The position numbers were made by a program, and so were the translations under genes. From the NCBI RefSeq assembly GCF_010726645.1, contig NZ_AP022563.1, forward strand, positions 4,898,001 through 4,962,000: 64,000 nucleotides of DNA. The letters run 5' to 3'. Below are positions 48,055-56,728 of this stretch, one piece after another. The notes beneath the pieces were generated by a model. That model was not told the origin of the DNA and did no database searches. It worked only from the letters and a program-made list of their open reading frames with translations. Source of the DNA: Mycolicibacterium duvalii. Its GTDB lineage: Bacteria; Actinomycetota; Actinomycetes; Mycobacteriales; Mycobacteriaceae. Within the stretch, counting starts at the first letter, position 1, and every line of letters starts with the position of its first letter.

Positions 48055-48486
48055 ATGAGTATCGACGTCGTCTACACCGCAGAGTCCACCGCCACCGGGG
48101 GCGGCCGCGACGGCCACGTGAAGTCCGCCGACGGAAAACTCGACCTCGACACCCGCCCGCCGAAGGAGATGGGCGGCAGCGGCGACGGGGTCAACCCCGA
48201 ACTGCTGTTCTCCGCCGGGTACGCGGCCTGCTTCCTGGGCGCCCTGCGGCTGGTCGCCAAGAACGAGAAGGTCACTCTCGACGAGGCCAGCGGCATCACC
48301 GCGAAAGTCGGCATCGGGAAAGACGGCGAGGACGGCGGCTTCGGCCTGATCGTGGCGCTGATCGGGTACCTGCCCGGGCTCGAACAGCGTGTCGCCGATG
48401 ACCTGATGGACAAGGCACAGCAGGTGTGCCCGTACTCCAAGGCGACGCGCGGCAACGTCGATGTCTCGCTGCGCGCGAAGGTCTGA
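48055..48486 (+). CDS. Organic hydroperoxide resistance protein (Ohr/OsmC family)
   Basis: A 143-residue Ohr. The two reactive cysteines are in YAACFLGALRLVAKN and QQVCPYSKATRGN; TAESTATGGGRDGHVKSADG and DLDTRPPKEMGGSGDGVNPE are typical Ohr signatures. It reduces organic hydroperoxides, in actinobacteria probably with lipoyl or mycothiol partners. ATG 48055 is preceded by GGAG; an ATG at 48043 overlaps the preceding gene and adds four residues. It follows the COG0523-like gene by eight bases, so it may be co-transcribed. Confidence 0.93.
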   Translation: MSIDVVYTAESTATGGGRDGHVKSADGKLDLDTRPPKEMGGSGDGVNPELLFSAGYAACFLGALRLVAKNEKVTLDEASGITAKVGIGKDGEDGGFGLIVALIGYLPGLEQRVADDLMDKAQQVCPYSKATRGNVDVSLRAKV

Positions 48487-48487
48487 C

Positions 48488-49129
48488 ATGCGTGCGGCCA
48501 TCGCCTTCACGGTCGGTGCCCTCGTCACCGTGCTGACGGCCGCACCGGTCTCGGCCAGCCCGTCGGTACCGGGGGTGGTCAACTACGCCGTGCTGCCCAA
48601 GGGGTCGGTGGGCAACATCGTCGGCGCCCGGATGGGGTTCGAGTCGACCTTCCCGCGGCCGTTCCAGGCGTTCTGGGTCGACAACCCGGTCTGCAACAAC
48701 TGGGCCGACATCGGGCTGCCCGAGGTGTACAACGATCCCGACCTCGCGGCGTTCAACGGGGCGGTCACCCAGTCCTCGCCGACGGACATGACCCACTTCG
48801 TCAAACAGGCCGTCGGGGTGTTCGCCACCGCCGAGGCCGCCGACCGGGCGTTCCACCGCGTCGTCGACCGCACCATCGGCTGCTCGGGGCAGACCACCGC
48901 GATGCACCTGAACGACTTCACCACCCAGGTGTGGACGTTCACCGGGGGCCCGGCCTCGGCGACCGACGCGGACTGGGTCAAACAGGAGGCCGGCACCGAC
49001 CGCCGCTGCTTCGCCACCACGCGGCTACGGGAGAACGTGTTGCTGCAGGCCAAGGTGTGCCAGCCCGGCAACGGTGGACCGGCAGTGAATGTGCTGGCCG
49101 GAGCGATGCAGAACACGCTGGGGCAATAG
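48488..49129 (+). CDS. Secreted sensor-domain protein (PknH-C-like, Rv3705c type)
   Basis: A 213-residue exported protein with a signal peptide (MRAAIAFTVGALVTVLTAAP, VSAS). A PknH extracellular-sensor-like domain follows with four cysteines (VDNPVCNNWADIG, TIGCSGQTTAM, DRRCFATTRL, AKVCQPGNGG) spaced for two disulfides. Such free-standing domains are frequent lipoproteins or secreted proteins in mycobacteria; ligand unknown. Its ATG follows the Ohr stop by one base. It sits just before the egt cluster, as Rv3705c does. Confidence 0.83.
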   Translation: MRAAIAFTVGALVTVLTAAPVSASPSVPGVVNYAVLPKGSVGNIVGARMGFESTFPRPFQAFWVDNPVCNNWADIGLPEVYNDPDLAAFNGAVTQSSPTDMTHFVKQAVGVFATAEAADRAFHRVVDRTIGCSGQTTAMHLNDFTTQVWTFTGGPASATDADWVKQEAGTDRRCFATTRLRENVLLQAKVCQPGNGGPAVNVLAGAMQNTLGQ

Positions 49130-49240
49130 CGGGCCGAGACGTCATCGCGATGTCACCGGAAAACTCGGCGGAATTTGTCGGTCGGCTCTTCCAAGATGGG
49201 TACATAGCAGCGATCGCCCCACACCCGGAGAGGGGTGCTG

Positions 49241-50515
49241 ATGGCAAGCACCATGACATCCCGTGATGTCGTCGAGCAGCGCACGGAAACACTGAGCAGT
49301 GCGGAGTCGGCTGCGCACCACATCGTCGAGACCTGCCTGACCGACGGGCCGGTGGGAGCGGTGGGTCTGGAGATCGAGGCGCATTGTTACGACCTGGCCG
49401 ATCCGTGGCGACGGCCCGGCTGGGAGGAACTGACCGCGACGATTGCGGAGTTGCCGCCGCTGCCCGGCGGCAGTGTGGTCACCCTCGAACCCGGGGGAGC
49501 GGTGGAGTTGTCGGGCCCGCCGCTGGGCGACGTCGGCGCCGCGGTGACGGCCATGGCGACGGATCGCTCGGTGCTGCGGACCGCGTTCGCGCAGGCCGGG
49601 CTCGGGTTGGTGCTGCTGGGCGCCGACCCGCTGCGTCCGGTCGGCCGCGTCAATCCGGGTGCGCGCTACGCCGCGATGGAGTCGTTCTTCCGGGCCAGCG
49701 ACACCGGTGCTGCGGGCGCGGCGATGATGACGTCGACAGCGTCGGTGCAGGTCAATCTCGACGCCGGCCCGCAGCAGGGCTGGGCCGACCGGGTGCGGCT
49801 GGCCCACGCGTTGGGGCCGACGATGATCGCGATCGCCGCGAACTCGCCGATCCTCAGCGGCGACTTCACCGGTTGGCAGTCCACCCGGCAACTGGTGTGG
49901 AGTCGGCTGGACTCGGCGAGGTGTGGGCCGATCCTCGGGGCCAGCGGCGCCGACCCCGCCAGTGACTGGGCCCGGTATGCGCTGCGCGCGCCGGTGATGC
50001 TGGTGCACAACCCGGATCCGGTCCCGGTCACCCAGTGGGTGCCGTTCGCCGACTGGGCCGACGGGCGGGTGCCCCTCGGCGGCCGCGCGCCGACGGTGGC
50101 CGACCTCGAGTACCACTTGACCACACTGTTCCCTCCCGTGCGTCCGCGCGGGTTCCTCGAGGTGCGCTATCTCGACAGCGTGCCCGACGCGCTGTGGCCC
50201 GCGCTTGTGTCGACGCTGACCGTCCTGCTCGACGACCCGGTGGCTGCCGGCATCGCCGCCGAGGCCACCGAACCGGTGGCCGGCGCGTGGGACCGCGCCG
50301 CCCGTCTCGGCCTGACCGACCGCAGGCTGCACCGCGCGGCGGTCGCCTGCGTGCACGCCGCGGCCGATCGGGCGCCCGCCGGGCTCGGGGAATCGATGAT
50401 GGTGCTCCTGCGTTCGGTGGAGCAGGGACGCTGCCCCGCCGACGGGTTCGCCGACCGCGTGGTGGCGAACGGTATCGCACCGGCGCTCGCCGACCTGGCA
50501 CGAGGAGATTTGTGA
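49241..50515 (+). CDS. egtA: Glutamate-cysteine ligase EgtA (ergothioneine pathway)
   Basis: A 424-residue GCS2-type ligase. VGLEIEAHCYDLADPWRRPG, MESFFRASDTGAAGAAMMTS, TASVQVNLDAGPQQGWADRV and FLEVRYLDSVPDALWPALVS hold substrate and metal-binding residues. It makes gamma-glutamylcysteine, the sulfur donor for EgtB. ATG 49241 has GAGAGGGG upstream; GTG 49235 and ATG 49253 are alternatives. First gene of egtABCDE; each following gene overlaps its predecessor. Confidence 0.94.
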   Translation: MASTMTSRDVVEQRTETLSSAESAAHHIVETCLTDGPVGAVGLEIEAHCYDLADPWRRPGWEELTATIAELPPLPGGSVVTLEPGGAVELSGPPLGDVGAAVTAMATDRSVLRTAFAQAGLGLVLLGADPLRPVGRVNPGARYAAMESFFRASDTGAAGAAMMTSTASVQVNLDAGPQQGWADRVRLAHALGPTMIAIAANSPILSGDFTGWQSTRQLVWSRLDSARCGPILGASGADPASDWARYALRAPVMLVHNPDPVPVTQWVPFADWADGRVPLGGRAPTVADLEYHLTTLFPPVRPRGFLEVRYLDSVPDALWPALVSTLTVLLDDPVAAGIAAEATEPVAGAWDRAARLGLTDRRLHRAAVACVHAAADRAPAGLGESMMVLLRSVEQGRCPADGFADRVVANGIAPALADLARGDL

Positions 50516-51819
50516 GGCCCCACGAGACGCTCGCCGACGAACTCGCCCGCGCCCGGGATCGCACGCTGCATCTCGTCGATTTCGACGACGAAGAGGTGCG
50601 CCGCCAGTACGACCCGTTGATGAGCCCGTTGGTGTGGGACCTCGCCCATATCGGGCAGCAGGAGGAGTTCTGGCTGTTGCGCGGCGGCGACGCGAACCGG
50701 CCGGGTCTGCTCACCCCACAGGTCGATTCGCTCTACGACGCGTTCGTGCATTCCCGCGCCGCCCGCGTCGACCTGCCGTTGCTTCCGCCGACTGAGGCCC
50801 GGGCCTACTGCGCCACCGTGCGCGGCAAGGTCCTCGACATGCTCGACACGTTGCCCGACGATCACCCGGAACTCTTCACCGTCGGCATGGTGATCAGCCA
50901 CGAGAATCAGCACGACGAGACCATGCTGGCCGCATTGAACCTGCGTGCGGGCGCACCGCTGTTGGACTGCGGCGCAGCGCTGCCCGCCGGCCGGCCGGAG
51001 GTGGCGGGGACATCGGTGCCGGTGCCGGGCGGGCCGTTCGTCCTCGGCGTGGACGGTGCGTCGGAACCCTTCTCCCTGGACAACGAACGACCCGCCCACG
51101 TCGTCGACGTCCCGTCGTTTCGCATCGGCCGGGTTCCGGTCACCAACGGCGAATGGCGGCAGTTCGTCGACGACGGCGGCTACCGGCAGCGCCGCTGGTG
51201 GTCCGAGGACGGCTGGGCCCACCGGCAGGCGGCCGGATTGACCGCCCCGCTGTTCTGGAACCTCGACGGCGGTTGCGCCGGCTCCCGCACCCGCTTCGGC
51301 CACGTCGAGGACATCCCCGACGACGAACCGGTCCAGCACGTCACGTTCTTCGAAGCCGAGGCCTACGCGGCGTGGGCCGGCGCTCGGCTGCCCACCGAGA
51401 TCGAGTGGGAGAAGGCGTGCGCATGGGACCCGGCCACTGGGTCTCGACGCCGATTCCCTTGGGGTGCAACGCCGCCCACCTCCCGTCTGGCCAACCTCGA
51501 TGGGCAGGCGCGGCGGCCGGCCCCGGTGGGCGCCTACCCGGACGGCGCGTCGGCCTACGGCGCCGAGCAGATGCTGGGCGACGTGTGGGAATGGACCACG
51601 TCGCGGCTGCGGCCGTGGCCGGGGTTCAGTCCGATGGTGTACGAGCGCTACTCGCAGCCGTTCTTCGAGGGCGAGACCACCGGTGACTACCGGGTGCTGC
51701 GCGGCGGATCGTGGGCGGTGTCCGCGGACATCCTGCGCCCCAGCTTCCGCAACTGGGACCACCCGATCCGCCGGCAGATCTTCTCCGGGGTGCGGTTGGC
51801 GTGGGACAGCCATGTGTAG
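50512..51819 (+). CDS. egtB: Iron(II)-dependent sulfoxide synthase EgtB
   Basis: A 435-residue enzyme. The N-terminal DinB domain has the three-His iron site: His 46 (DLAHIGQQEEFWLL), His 130 and His 134 (SHENQHDETM). The C-terminal FGE-sulfatase-like domain includes RIGRVPVTNGEWRQFVDDGG, ARLPTEIEWEKACAWDPATG, LGDVWEWTTSRLRPWPGF and RVLRGGSW. It joins gamma-glutamylcysteine to hercynine with oxygen to give the sulfoxide. GTG 50512 overlaps the egtA stop (GTGA) with CGAGGAG upstream. Confidence 0.96.
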   Translation: MRPHETLADELARARDRTLHLVDFDDEEVRRQYDPLMSPLVWDLAHIGQQEEFWLLRGGDANRPGLLTPQVDSLYDAFVHSRAARVDLPLLPPTEARAYCATVRGKVLDMLDTLPDDHPELFTVGMVISHENQHDETMLAALNLRAGAPLLDCGAALPAGRPEVAGTSVPVPGGPFVLGVDGASEPFSLDNERPAHVVDVPSFRIGRVPVTNGEWRQFVDDGGYRQRRWWSEDGWAHRQAAGLTAPLFWNLDGGCAGSRTRFGHVEDIPDDEPVQHVTFFEAEAYAAWAGARLPTEIEWEKACAWDPATGSRRRFPWGATPPTSRLANLDGQARRPAPVGAYPDGASAYGAEQMLGDVWEWTTSRLRPWPGFSPMVYERYSQPFFEGETTGDYRVLRGGSWAVSADILRPSFRNWDHPIRRQIFSGVRLAWDSHV

Positions 51820-52501
51820 GCACCTGGGCTGGTTGGGCGAGCCGGTCTCGGTGGCATCGCTGACGTTGGATCCTCCGTCGGGGCTGCTCGTGCAGTCCTA
51901 CGCCCCACGCCGCCAGAAGCACGGGTTGATGAACGCCGACGGCTGGGGCGTCGGGTTCTTCGACGGCGACGTGCCGCGCCGCTGGCGCAGTGCCGCACCG
52001 CTGTGGACGGACGCGTCGTTCGCGTCGGTGGCACCTGCGCTGATGGGGCGGTGCGTGGTGGCGGCGGTCCGGTCGGCCAGCGTGGGGATGCCCATCGAGC
52101 CCACCGCATCGGCGCCGTTCAGTGACGGGCACTGGCTGCTGTCACACAACGGTCTGGTCGACCGTGCGGTGCTGCCGCTGTCGCGGCACGCGGAATCGAC
52201 CAACGACAGCGCGTTGCTGGCCGCGCTGATCTTCGAGCGCGGCGTCCACGCGCTCGGTGACACCGTGGCCTCCGTCGGCGCCGAAGACCCCACGGCGCGA
52301 CTGAACATATTGGCAGGCAACGGTTCTCGACTGGTCGCCACGACATGGGGGGACACGTTGTCGGTGCTGCGCCGCGCCGACGGCGTGGTGCTGGCAAGCG
52401 AACCCTACGATGACGACCCGGCATGGCAAGAAGTGCCCGACCGCCACCTCGTCGAGGTCGTCGGCGCCGACGTCACGATGACCCCGCTGAAAGGACCGTG
52501 A
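51812..52501 (+). CDS. egtC: Gamma-glutamyl amidohydrolase EgtC
   Basis: A 229-residue class II (Ntn) glutamine amidotransferase. The start MCRHLGWLGEPVSVASLTLD places the nucleophile Cys at residue 2; MNADGWGVGFFDG and HWLLSHNGLVDRAVLPLSRH are family motifs. It removes the gamma-glutamyl group from the EgtB product. Its ATG lies inside the last codons of egtB (eight-base overlap). Confidence 0.96.
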   Translation: MCRHLGWLGEPVSVASLTLDPPSGLLVQSYAPRRQKHGLMNADGWGVGFFDGDVPRRWRSAAPLWTDASFASVAPALMGRCVVAAVRSASVGMPIEPTASAPFSDGHWLLSHNGLVDRAVLPLSRHAESTNDSALLAALIFERGVHALGDTVASVGAEDPTARLNILAGNGSRLVATTWGDTLSVLRRADGVVLASEPYDDDPAWQEVPDRHLVEVVGADVTMTPLKGP

Positions 52502-53475
52502 TGGCCTCACCCTCCGCATCACTCACCAACTACCTGGCCGCCGACGCCGCCGACACGGCATTGCGCCGCGACGTGCGCGACGGCCTGACCGCACGGCCGA
52601 AGTCGTTGCCGCCCAAATGGTTCTACGACGAAGTCGGCAGCGAGCTGTTCGATCAGATCACCAGGCTGCCCGAGTACTACCCCACCCGGGCGGAAGCGCA
52701 GATCCTGCGCACCCATGCCGGAGACATCGTCGACGCGTGCGCAGCCGACACCCTGGTGGAGCTCGGCAGCGGCACCTCGGAGAAGACCCGCATGCTTCTC
52801 GACGCGCTGCGCGACCGCGGCTCCCTGAGCCGCTTCGTCCCGTTCGACGTCGACGCGAGCGTGCTGCAGTCCGCCGCGGCGGCGATCGGTGCGGAGTACC
52901 CGGGAGTCGAGATCACCGCCGTCTGCGGCGACTTCGAGCAGCATCTGGACAAGATCCCAGCGCAAGGCCGTCGGTTGATCGCCTTCCTGGGCTCGACGAT
53001 CGGCAACCTGACCGCGGCGCCGCGCGCCGAGTTCCTGGCCGCCGTGGCGCGCCTGATGCAGCCCGGCGATGCCTTCCTGCTGGGCACCGACCTGGTCAAG
53101 GACAGCGAGCGGCTGGTGCGCGCCTACGACGATGCCGCCGGGGTGACCGCGCAGTTCAACCGCAACGTGCTCGCGGTGATCAACCGCCAGCTCGGGGCGG
53201 ACTTCGACCTGAGCGCCTTCGAGCACGTCGCGCGCTGGAACAGTGACGAGGAACGAATCGAGATGCGGTTGCGGGCGACGCGCGCGCAGCGGGTGCGGAT
53301 CGCCGACCTGGCTCTGGAGGTGGACTTCGCGGCCGGGGAGGAGATCCTGACCGAGGTGTCGTGCAAGTTCCGCCGGGCCGGCGTCGACGCCGAATTGGCC
53401 GGCGCTGGGCTGCGCCGCACGCACTGGTGGACTGACGCCGCCGGCGACTTCGCGCTGTCGCTTTCGGTGAAATGA
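52501..53475 (+). CDS. egtD: Histidine N-alpha-methyltransferase EgtD
   Basis: A 324-residue SAM-dependent methyltransferase. The substrate-binding N-terminal part has LPPKWFYDEVGSELFDQITR and LPEYYPTRAEAQIL. The SAM fold has TLVELGSGTSEKTRMLLDAL, and FLGSTIGNLTAAPRAEFLAA follows. It trimethylates histidine to hercynine, the committed step of ergothioneine synthesis. ATG shares one base with the egtC stop (TGATG). Confidence 0.97.
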   Translation: MASPSASLTNYLAADAADTALRRDVRDGLTARPKSLPPKWFYDEVGSELFDQITRLPEYYPTRAEAQILRTHAGDIVDACAADTLVELGSGTSEKTRMLLDALRDRGSLSRFVPFDVDASVLQSAAAAIGAEYPGVEITAVCGDFEQHLDKIPAQGRRLIAFLGSTIGNLTAAPRAEFLAAVARLMQPGDAFLLGTDLVKDSERLVRAYDDAAGVTAQFNRNVLAVINRQLGADFDLSAFEHVARWNSDEERIEMRLRATRAQRVRIADLALEVDFAAGEEILTEVSCKFRRAGVDAELAGAGLRRTHWWTDAAGDFALSLSVK

Positions 53476-54551
53476 GCCTCGCTGAACGGTGGCGGTCCGC
53501 GCGTCCGCCCGTTGCAGGGGTGCACCTCGACAGCGCGGCCTGCTCGCGGCAGAGCCTGGCGGCGATCGACGCGGCCGCCAGCCACGCCCGCCACGAAGCG
53601 GAGGTTGGCGGGTACGTGGCCGCCGAAGCCGCCGCGCCCACTCTTGACGCCGGCCGCGCGGCGGTGCGTGCCCTGACCGCCATGGCCGACGCCGAGGTCT
53701 TCTTCACCACCGGGTCCGGCCATGCGCTCGACATCCTGCTGGGCAGCTGGACGGGCGGACGCACCATCGCCTGCCTGCCAGGCGAGTACGGGCCCAATCT
53801 GGCGAGTATGGCCCGGCACGGGTTCGACGTCCGCGAACTGCCGGTCGACGGTGCGGGTCGGCTGGACGTCGACGCCGCCGCCGGCGCACTGGCCGAGAAT
53901 CCGCCGGCGTTGCTGCACCTCACCGTGCTGGGCAGCCACCGCGGCACGGTGCAACCGGTCCGCGAGATCGCCGCGGCGTGCCGCGCCGCGGGCATCCCGC
54001 TGTTCGTCGATGCGGCACAGGCGTTCGCCCACCTGGACTGCGCGTCGATCGGTGCCGACGCGCTGTACTCATCCTCGCGCAAGTGGACAGCCGGGCCGCG
54101 CGGCGTCGGCCTGCTGGCCACCCGGCCAGGCCTGTTGCCCGAGCTTGAGCAGCAACGGCTGGGACACGTCGAAGTCAATGTCGGTCTGCACGTCGGGTTG
54201 TGCGTGGCGCTGGGCGAACTGCTGGCCTTGGGGCCCGCCGACGTCCGCACGCAGCTGTGTGAGGTCGGGGCGCTGACCCGGACCGTGCTGGGGGAGGTGG
54301 CGGGATGGCAGGTGATCGAGCACGTCGACGAGCCGAGCGCCATCACCACCCTGTATCCGCCCGACGGGGTGGATCCGCTGACCGTGCGCGCCCGCCTTAT
54401 CGCCGAGCACTCGATCGTCACCACCTATGTCGGCACCGAGCGCGCGCCGCGGGAGATGAGCCGGCCCGCGCTGCGGATCTCGCCGCATGTCGACGTCACC
54501 GACGACGACTTGGCCACGCTGGCCGCGGCGCTCGTCGCCGTCGGGCGCTGA
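53472..54551 (+). CDS. egtE: PLP-dependent C-S lyase EgtE
   Basis: A 359-residue class V aminotransferase-fold enzyme. GVHLDSAACSRQSLAAIDAA is the N-terminal pattern, VFFTTGSGHALDILLGSWTG contacts PLP, and the Schiff-base Lys is in LYSSSRKWTAGPRGVGLLAT. It cleaves hercynylcysteine sulfoxide to ergothioneine. The ATG overlaps the egtD stop (ATGA). It completes the five-gene pathway. Convergent with the next gene, one base apart. Confidence 0.94.
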   Translation: MSLAERWRSARPPVAGVHLDSAACSRQSLAAIDAAASHARHEAEVGGYVAAEAAAPTLDAGRAAVRALTAMADAEVFFTTGSGHALDILLGSWTGGRTIACLPGEYGPNLASMARHGFDVRELPVDGAGRLDVDAAAGALAENPPALLHLTVLGSHRGTVQPVREIAAACRAAGIPLFVDAAQAFAHLDCASIGADALYSSSRKWTAGPRGVGLLATRPGLLPELEQQRLGHVEVNVGLHVGLCVALGELLALGPADVRTQLCEVGALTRTVLGEVAGWQVIEHVDEPSAITTLYPPDGVDPLTVRARLIAEHSIVTTYVGTERAPREMSRPALRISPHVDVTDDDLATLAAALVAVGR

Positions 54552-54552
54552 T

Positions 54553-55224
54553 CTAGGACTGTTTGTGCGCTGAAAGCAGGAAAGCCTGCAGGCGTAGCCG
54601 CCCGCGGTCATCGAGCAGGTCCAGCGGGGGCGGCGGACCGGACGTGGCCGGGACGTTGGTGTGGATCAGCGCCGGCCGGATGTCGTCGATCACCCAGTAG
54701 CGGGAAACCGCCTCGCGCAGTTCGATTTCGGACACCTCGTTGGGGCCGGGCGCCATCTCGGCGGGGAATGCCCCCTTGGCGAAGACCAGCACGAAGTAGC
54801 CGGCGCCGGGCGCGGCGGCGCGGTGGATCGAGCGCAGATAGGCGTCCCGGGACTCCACGGGCAGCGAGTGGAACAGGGTGCTGTCCACCACGGTGGAGAA
54901 CCGGTCGTCGTAACCGTCCAACGCGGTGATGTCCGCCGCGGCGAACGTCGCCCGCTCCGACAGTCCACGCTCGGCTGCCGCCGCGGTGGCCGCGGCCACG
55001 GCCGTCGGGCTGATGTCCACTCCGGTCACGGTGTACCCGTCGGCCGCCAGGGCCAGCGAGAGCTCGGCATGCCCGCAACCGGCGTCGAGAACCTCGCTGC
55101 GGAACCTGCCCGCCCGCCACAGCGCCGCCAACTCCGGTTGCGGCTCGCCGATGTTCCACGGGGGCTCGCCGTCAAAGTGACCCTCGCCGCGGTAGGCGCT
55201 GTCCCAGTCCATCACCTCGGTCAT
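54553..55224 (-). CDS. Class I SAM-dependent methyltransferase (Rv3699-like)
   Basis: A 223-residue methyltransferase. VLDAGCGHAELSLALAADGY is motif I with VTGVDISPTAVAAATAAAAE following; VVDSTLFHSLPVESRDAYLR is a thiopurine/halide methyltransferase-like loop. WDSAYRGEGHFDGEPPWNIG at the N-terminus is common to this subgroup. ATG 55224 is used; an upstream in-frame start at 55233 is possible. Same position after egtE as Rv3699. Substrate unknown. Confidence 0.85.
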   Translation of the reverse strand: MTEVMDWDSAYRGEGHFDGEPPWNIGEPQPELAALWRAGRFRSEVLDAGCGHAELSLALAADGYTVTGVDISPTAVAAATAAAAERGLSERATFAAADITALDGYDDRFSTVVDSTLFHSLPVESRDAYLRSIHRAAAPGAGYFVLVFAKGAFPAEMAPGPNEVSEIELREAVSRYWVIDDIRPALIHTNVPATSGPPPPLDLLDDRGRLRLQAFLLSAHKQS

Positions 55225-55248
55225 GTGGGCCACGGTACCGACGACGGC

Positions 55249-56727
55249 TCAGTCCGGGATCTCCCAGGTGTGCACGGGCTCGTTGCCGTGCATGTGGACG
55301 CAGTACTGCCGCAGCATCTCGGCCAGCGCGTCGGGCCGGCTCATGCCCCGACCCTGCAATGCCTCGACGGTCAGTGCCTGCCACGTCGCGCCGTTGCGGC
55401 CGGTCTTGGCCCGGCCTTCGATGACGCCCAGGTAGCGGTCCCGCACCTCGGCGGCCACCTCCCATCGCCGCAGCCCCTCGTCGGCCATCGGCAGCAGTCG
55501 CCGCAGGATCAGCTCGTCGGGGGTCACCTCGCCCAGCCCGGGCCAGTACATGCGGCAGTCCATGCCGTACTGCGCCGCCTGCAGGAAATTGTGTTCCGCG
55601 GCAGCGAAACTCATCTGGGTCCAGACGGGGCGGTCCTCCTCCGACAGCGTCCGCAGCATGCCGTAGTAGAACGCCGAGTTGGCCATCATGTCGACGACGG
55701 TCGGGCCGGCGGGCAGCACCCGGTTCTCCACCCGCAGGTGCGGCCGGCCGTTCACGAAGTCGTAGACGGGGCGGTTCCACCGGTAGATGGTGCCGTTGTG
55801 CAGGCGCAGCTCCGAGAGCCGCGGCGTGCGCCCGGCTTCGAGTTCGGCGACCGGGTCCTCGTCGGAGAGTTCCGGCAACAGCGACGGAAAGTAGCGCACG
55901 TTCTCCTCGAACAGATCGAAGATCGACGTGATCCACCGTTCCCCGAACCACACCCGCGGCCGTACCCCCTGGGTCTTGAGCTCCTAGGGCCGGGTGTCGG
56001 TGGCCTGGGCGAACAATTCGATTCGCGTCTCGGCCCACAGGTGATGGCCGAAGAAGAAGGGCGAGTTCGCGCCCAGCGCGAGTTGCGGCCCCGCCAGCAC
56101 TTGCGCCGCGTTCCAATTGTTGGCGAAGTCGGCTGGGGACACCTGCAGGTGCAACTGCATGCTGGTGCAGGCGGATTCGGGCGCGATGGTGGCGGTCTGC
56201 AGGCTCAGCCGTTCCGGGCCGGTGATGTCGATCATGATGTCCTCACCGCGGGCGGTGAAGATGGAGTCGTTGAGTGCCTGGTAGCGGATCGACTCGCTCA
56301 TCCACGCGCCGGACAGGTGCTGGGGCATCAACGTCGGCAGGATGCCGACCATGACGATGTGGGCGTCGGAGAGATTGGCCTTGACCTCCGCGGCGTTGAG
56401 GCTGGCGCGGACCTCGTCTTCGAGTTCGAGCGCCGCCCGACCCGGCAGCCGCCGCGGCGGCACATTGAACTCGATGTTGTAGGCGCCCAACTCGGTTTGG
56501 TACGCGGGATCGGCGATGGACGCCAGCACCTCGGAGTTGCTCATCGCCGGCTGGTATTGCGAGTCGACGAGGTTGCACTCGATCTCCATGCCGGTCAGCG
56601 GCTTCTCGAAGTCGAAGCTGGACCGGGACAGCATCGTCTCGAACACGTCGAGGCACAGCTGCACCTTGCGCCGGTACTCGCGCCGGTGCTCGCGGCTGAA
56701 TTCGGTGTGCTTGAGCTCTTCGCCCAC
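55249..56727 (-). pseudogene. Glutamate-cysteine ligase-like gene with in-frame amber codon
   Basis: One continuous frame of 492 codons encodes a GCS2/YbdK-like ligase (from GEELKHTEFSREHRREYRRK; MEIECNLVDSQYQPAMSN; MQLHLQVSPADFANNWNA; NGRPHLRVENRVLPAGPTVV; QYCVHMHGNEPVHTWEIPD). It is interrupted by TAG at 55986-55984. Sense reads ATDTRP-stop-ELKTQGVRPRVWFGERW in the same frame, so a one-base change of a Gln or Glu codon explains it. The remainder downstream is intact (RVWFGERWITSIFDLFEENV). Starts with GTG at 56727. Either a recent nonsense mutation or a sequence error. The 247-residue first part lacks the C-terminal half and is unlikely to be active. Confidence 0.82.
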
Positions 56728-56728
56728 G

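Noticed and set aside
49130..49240. A -35/-10 promoter for egtA (TTGTCG ... TACATA)
   Set aside because: The spacer is about 20 bases, too long to call with confidence; the gap probably holds a promoter but its elements are not clear.
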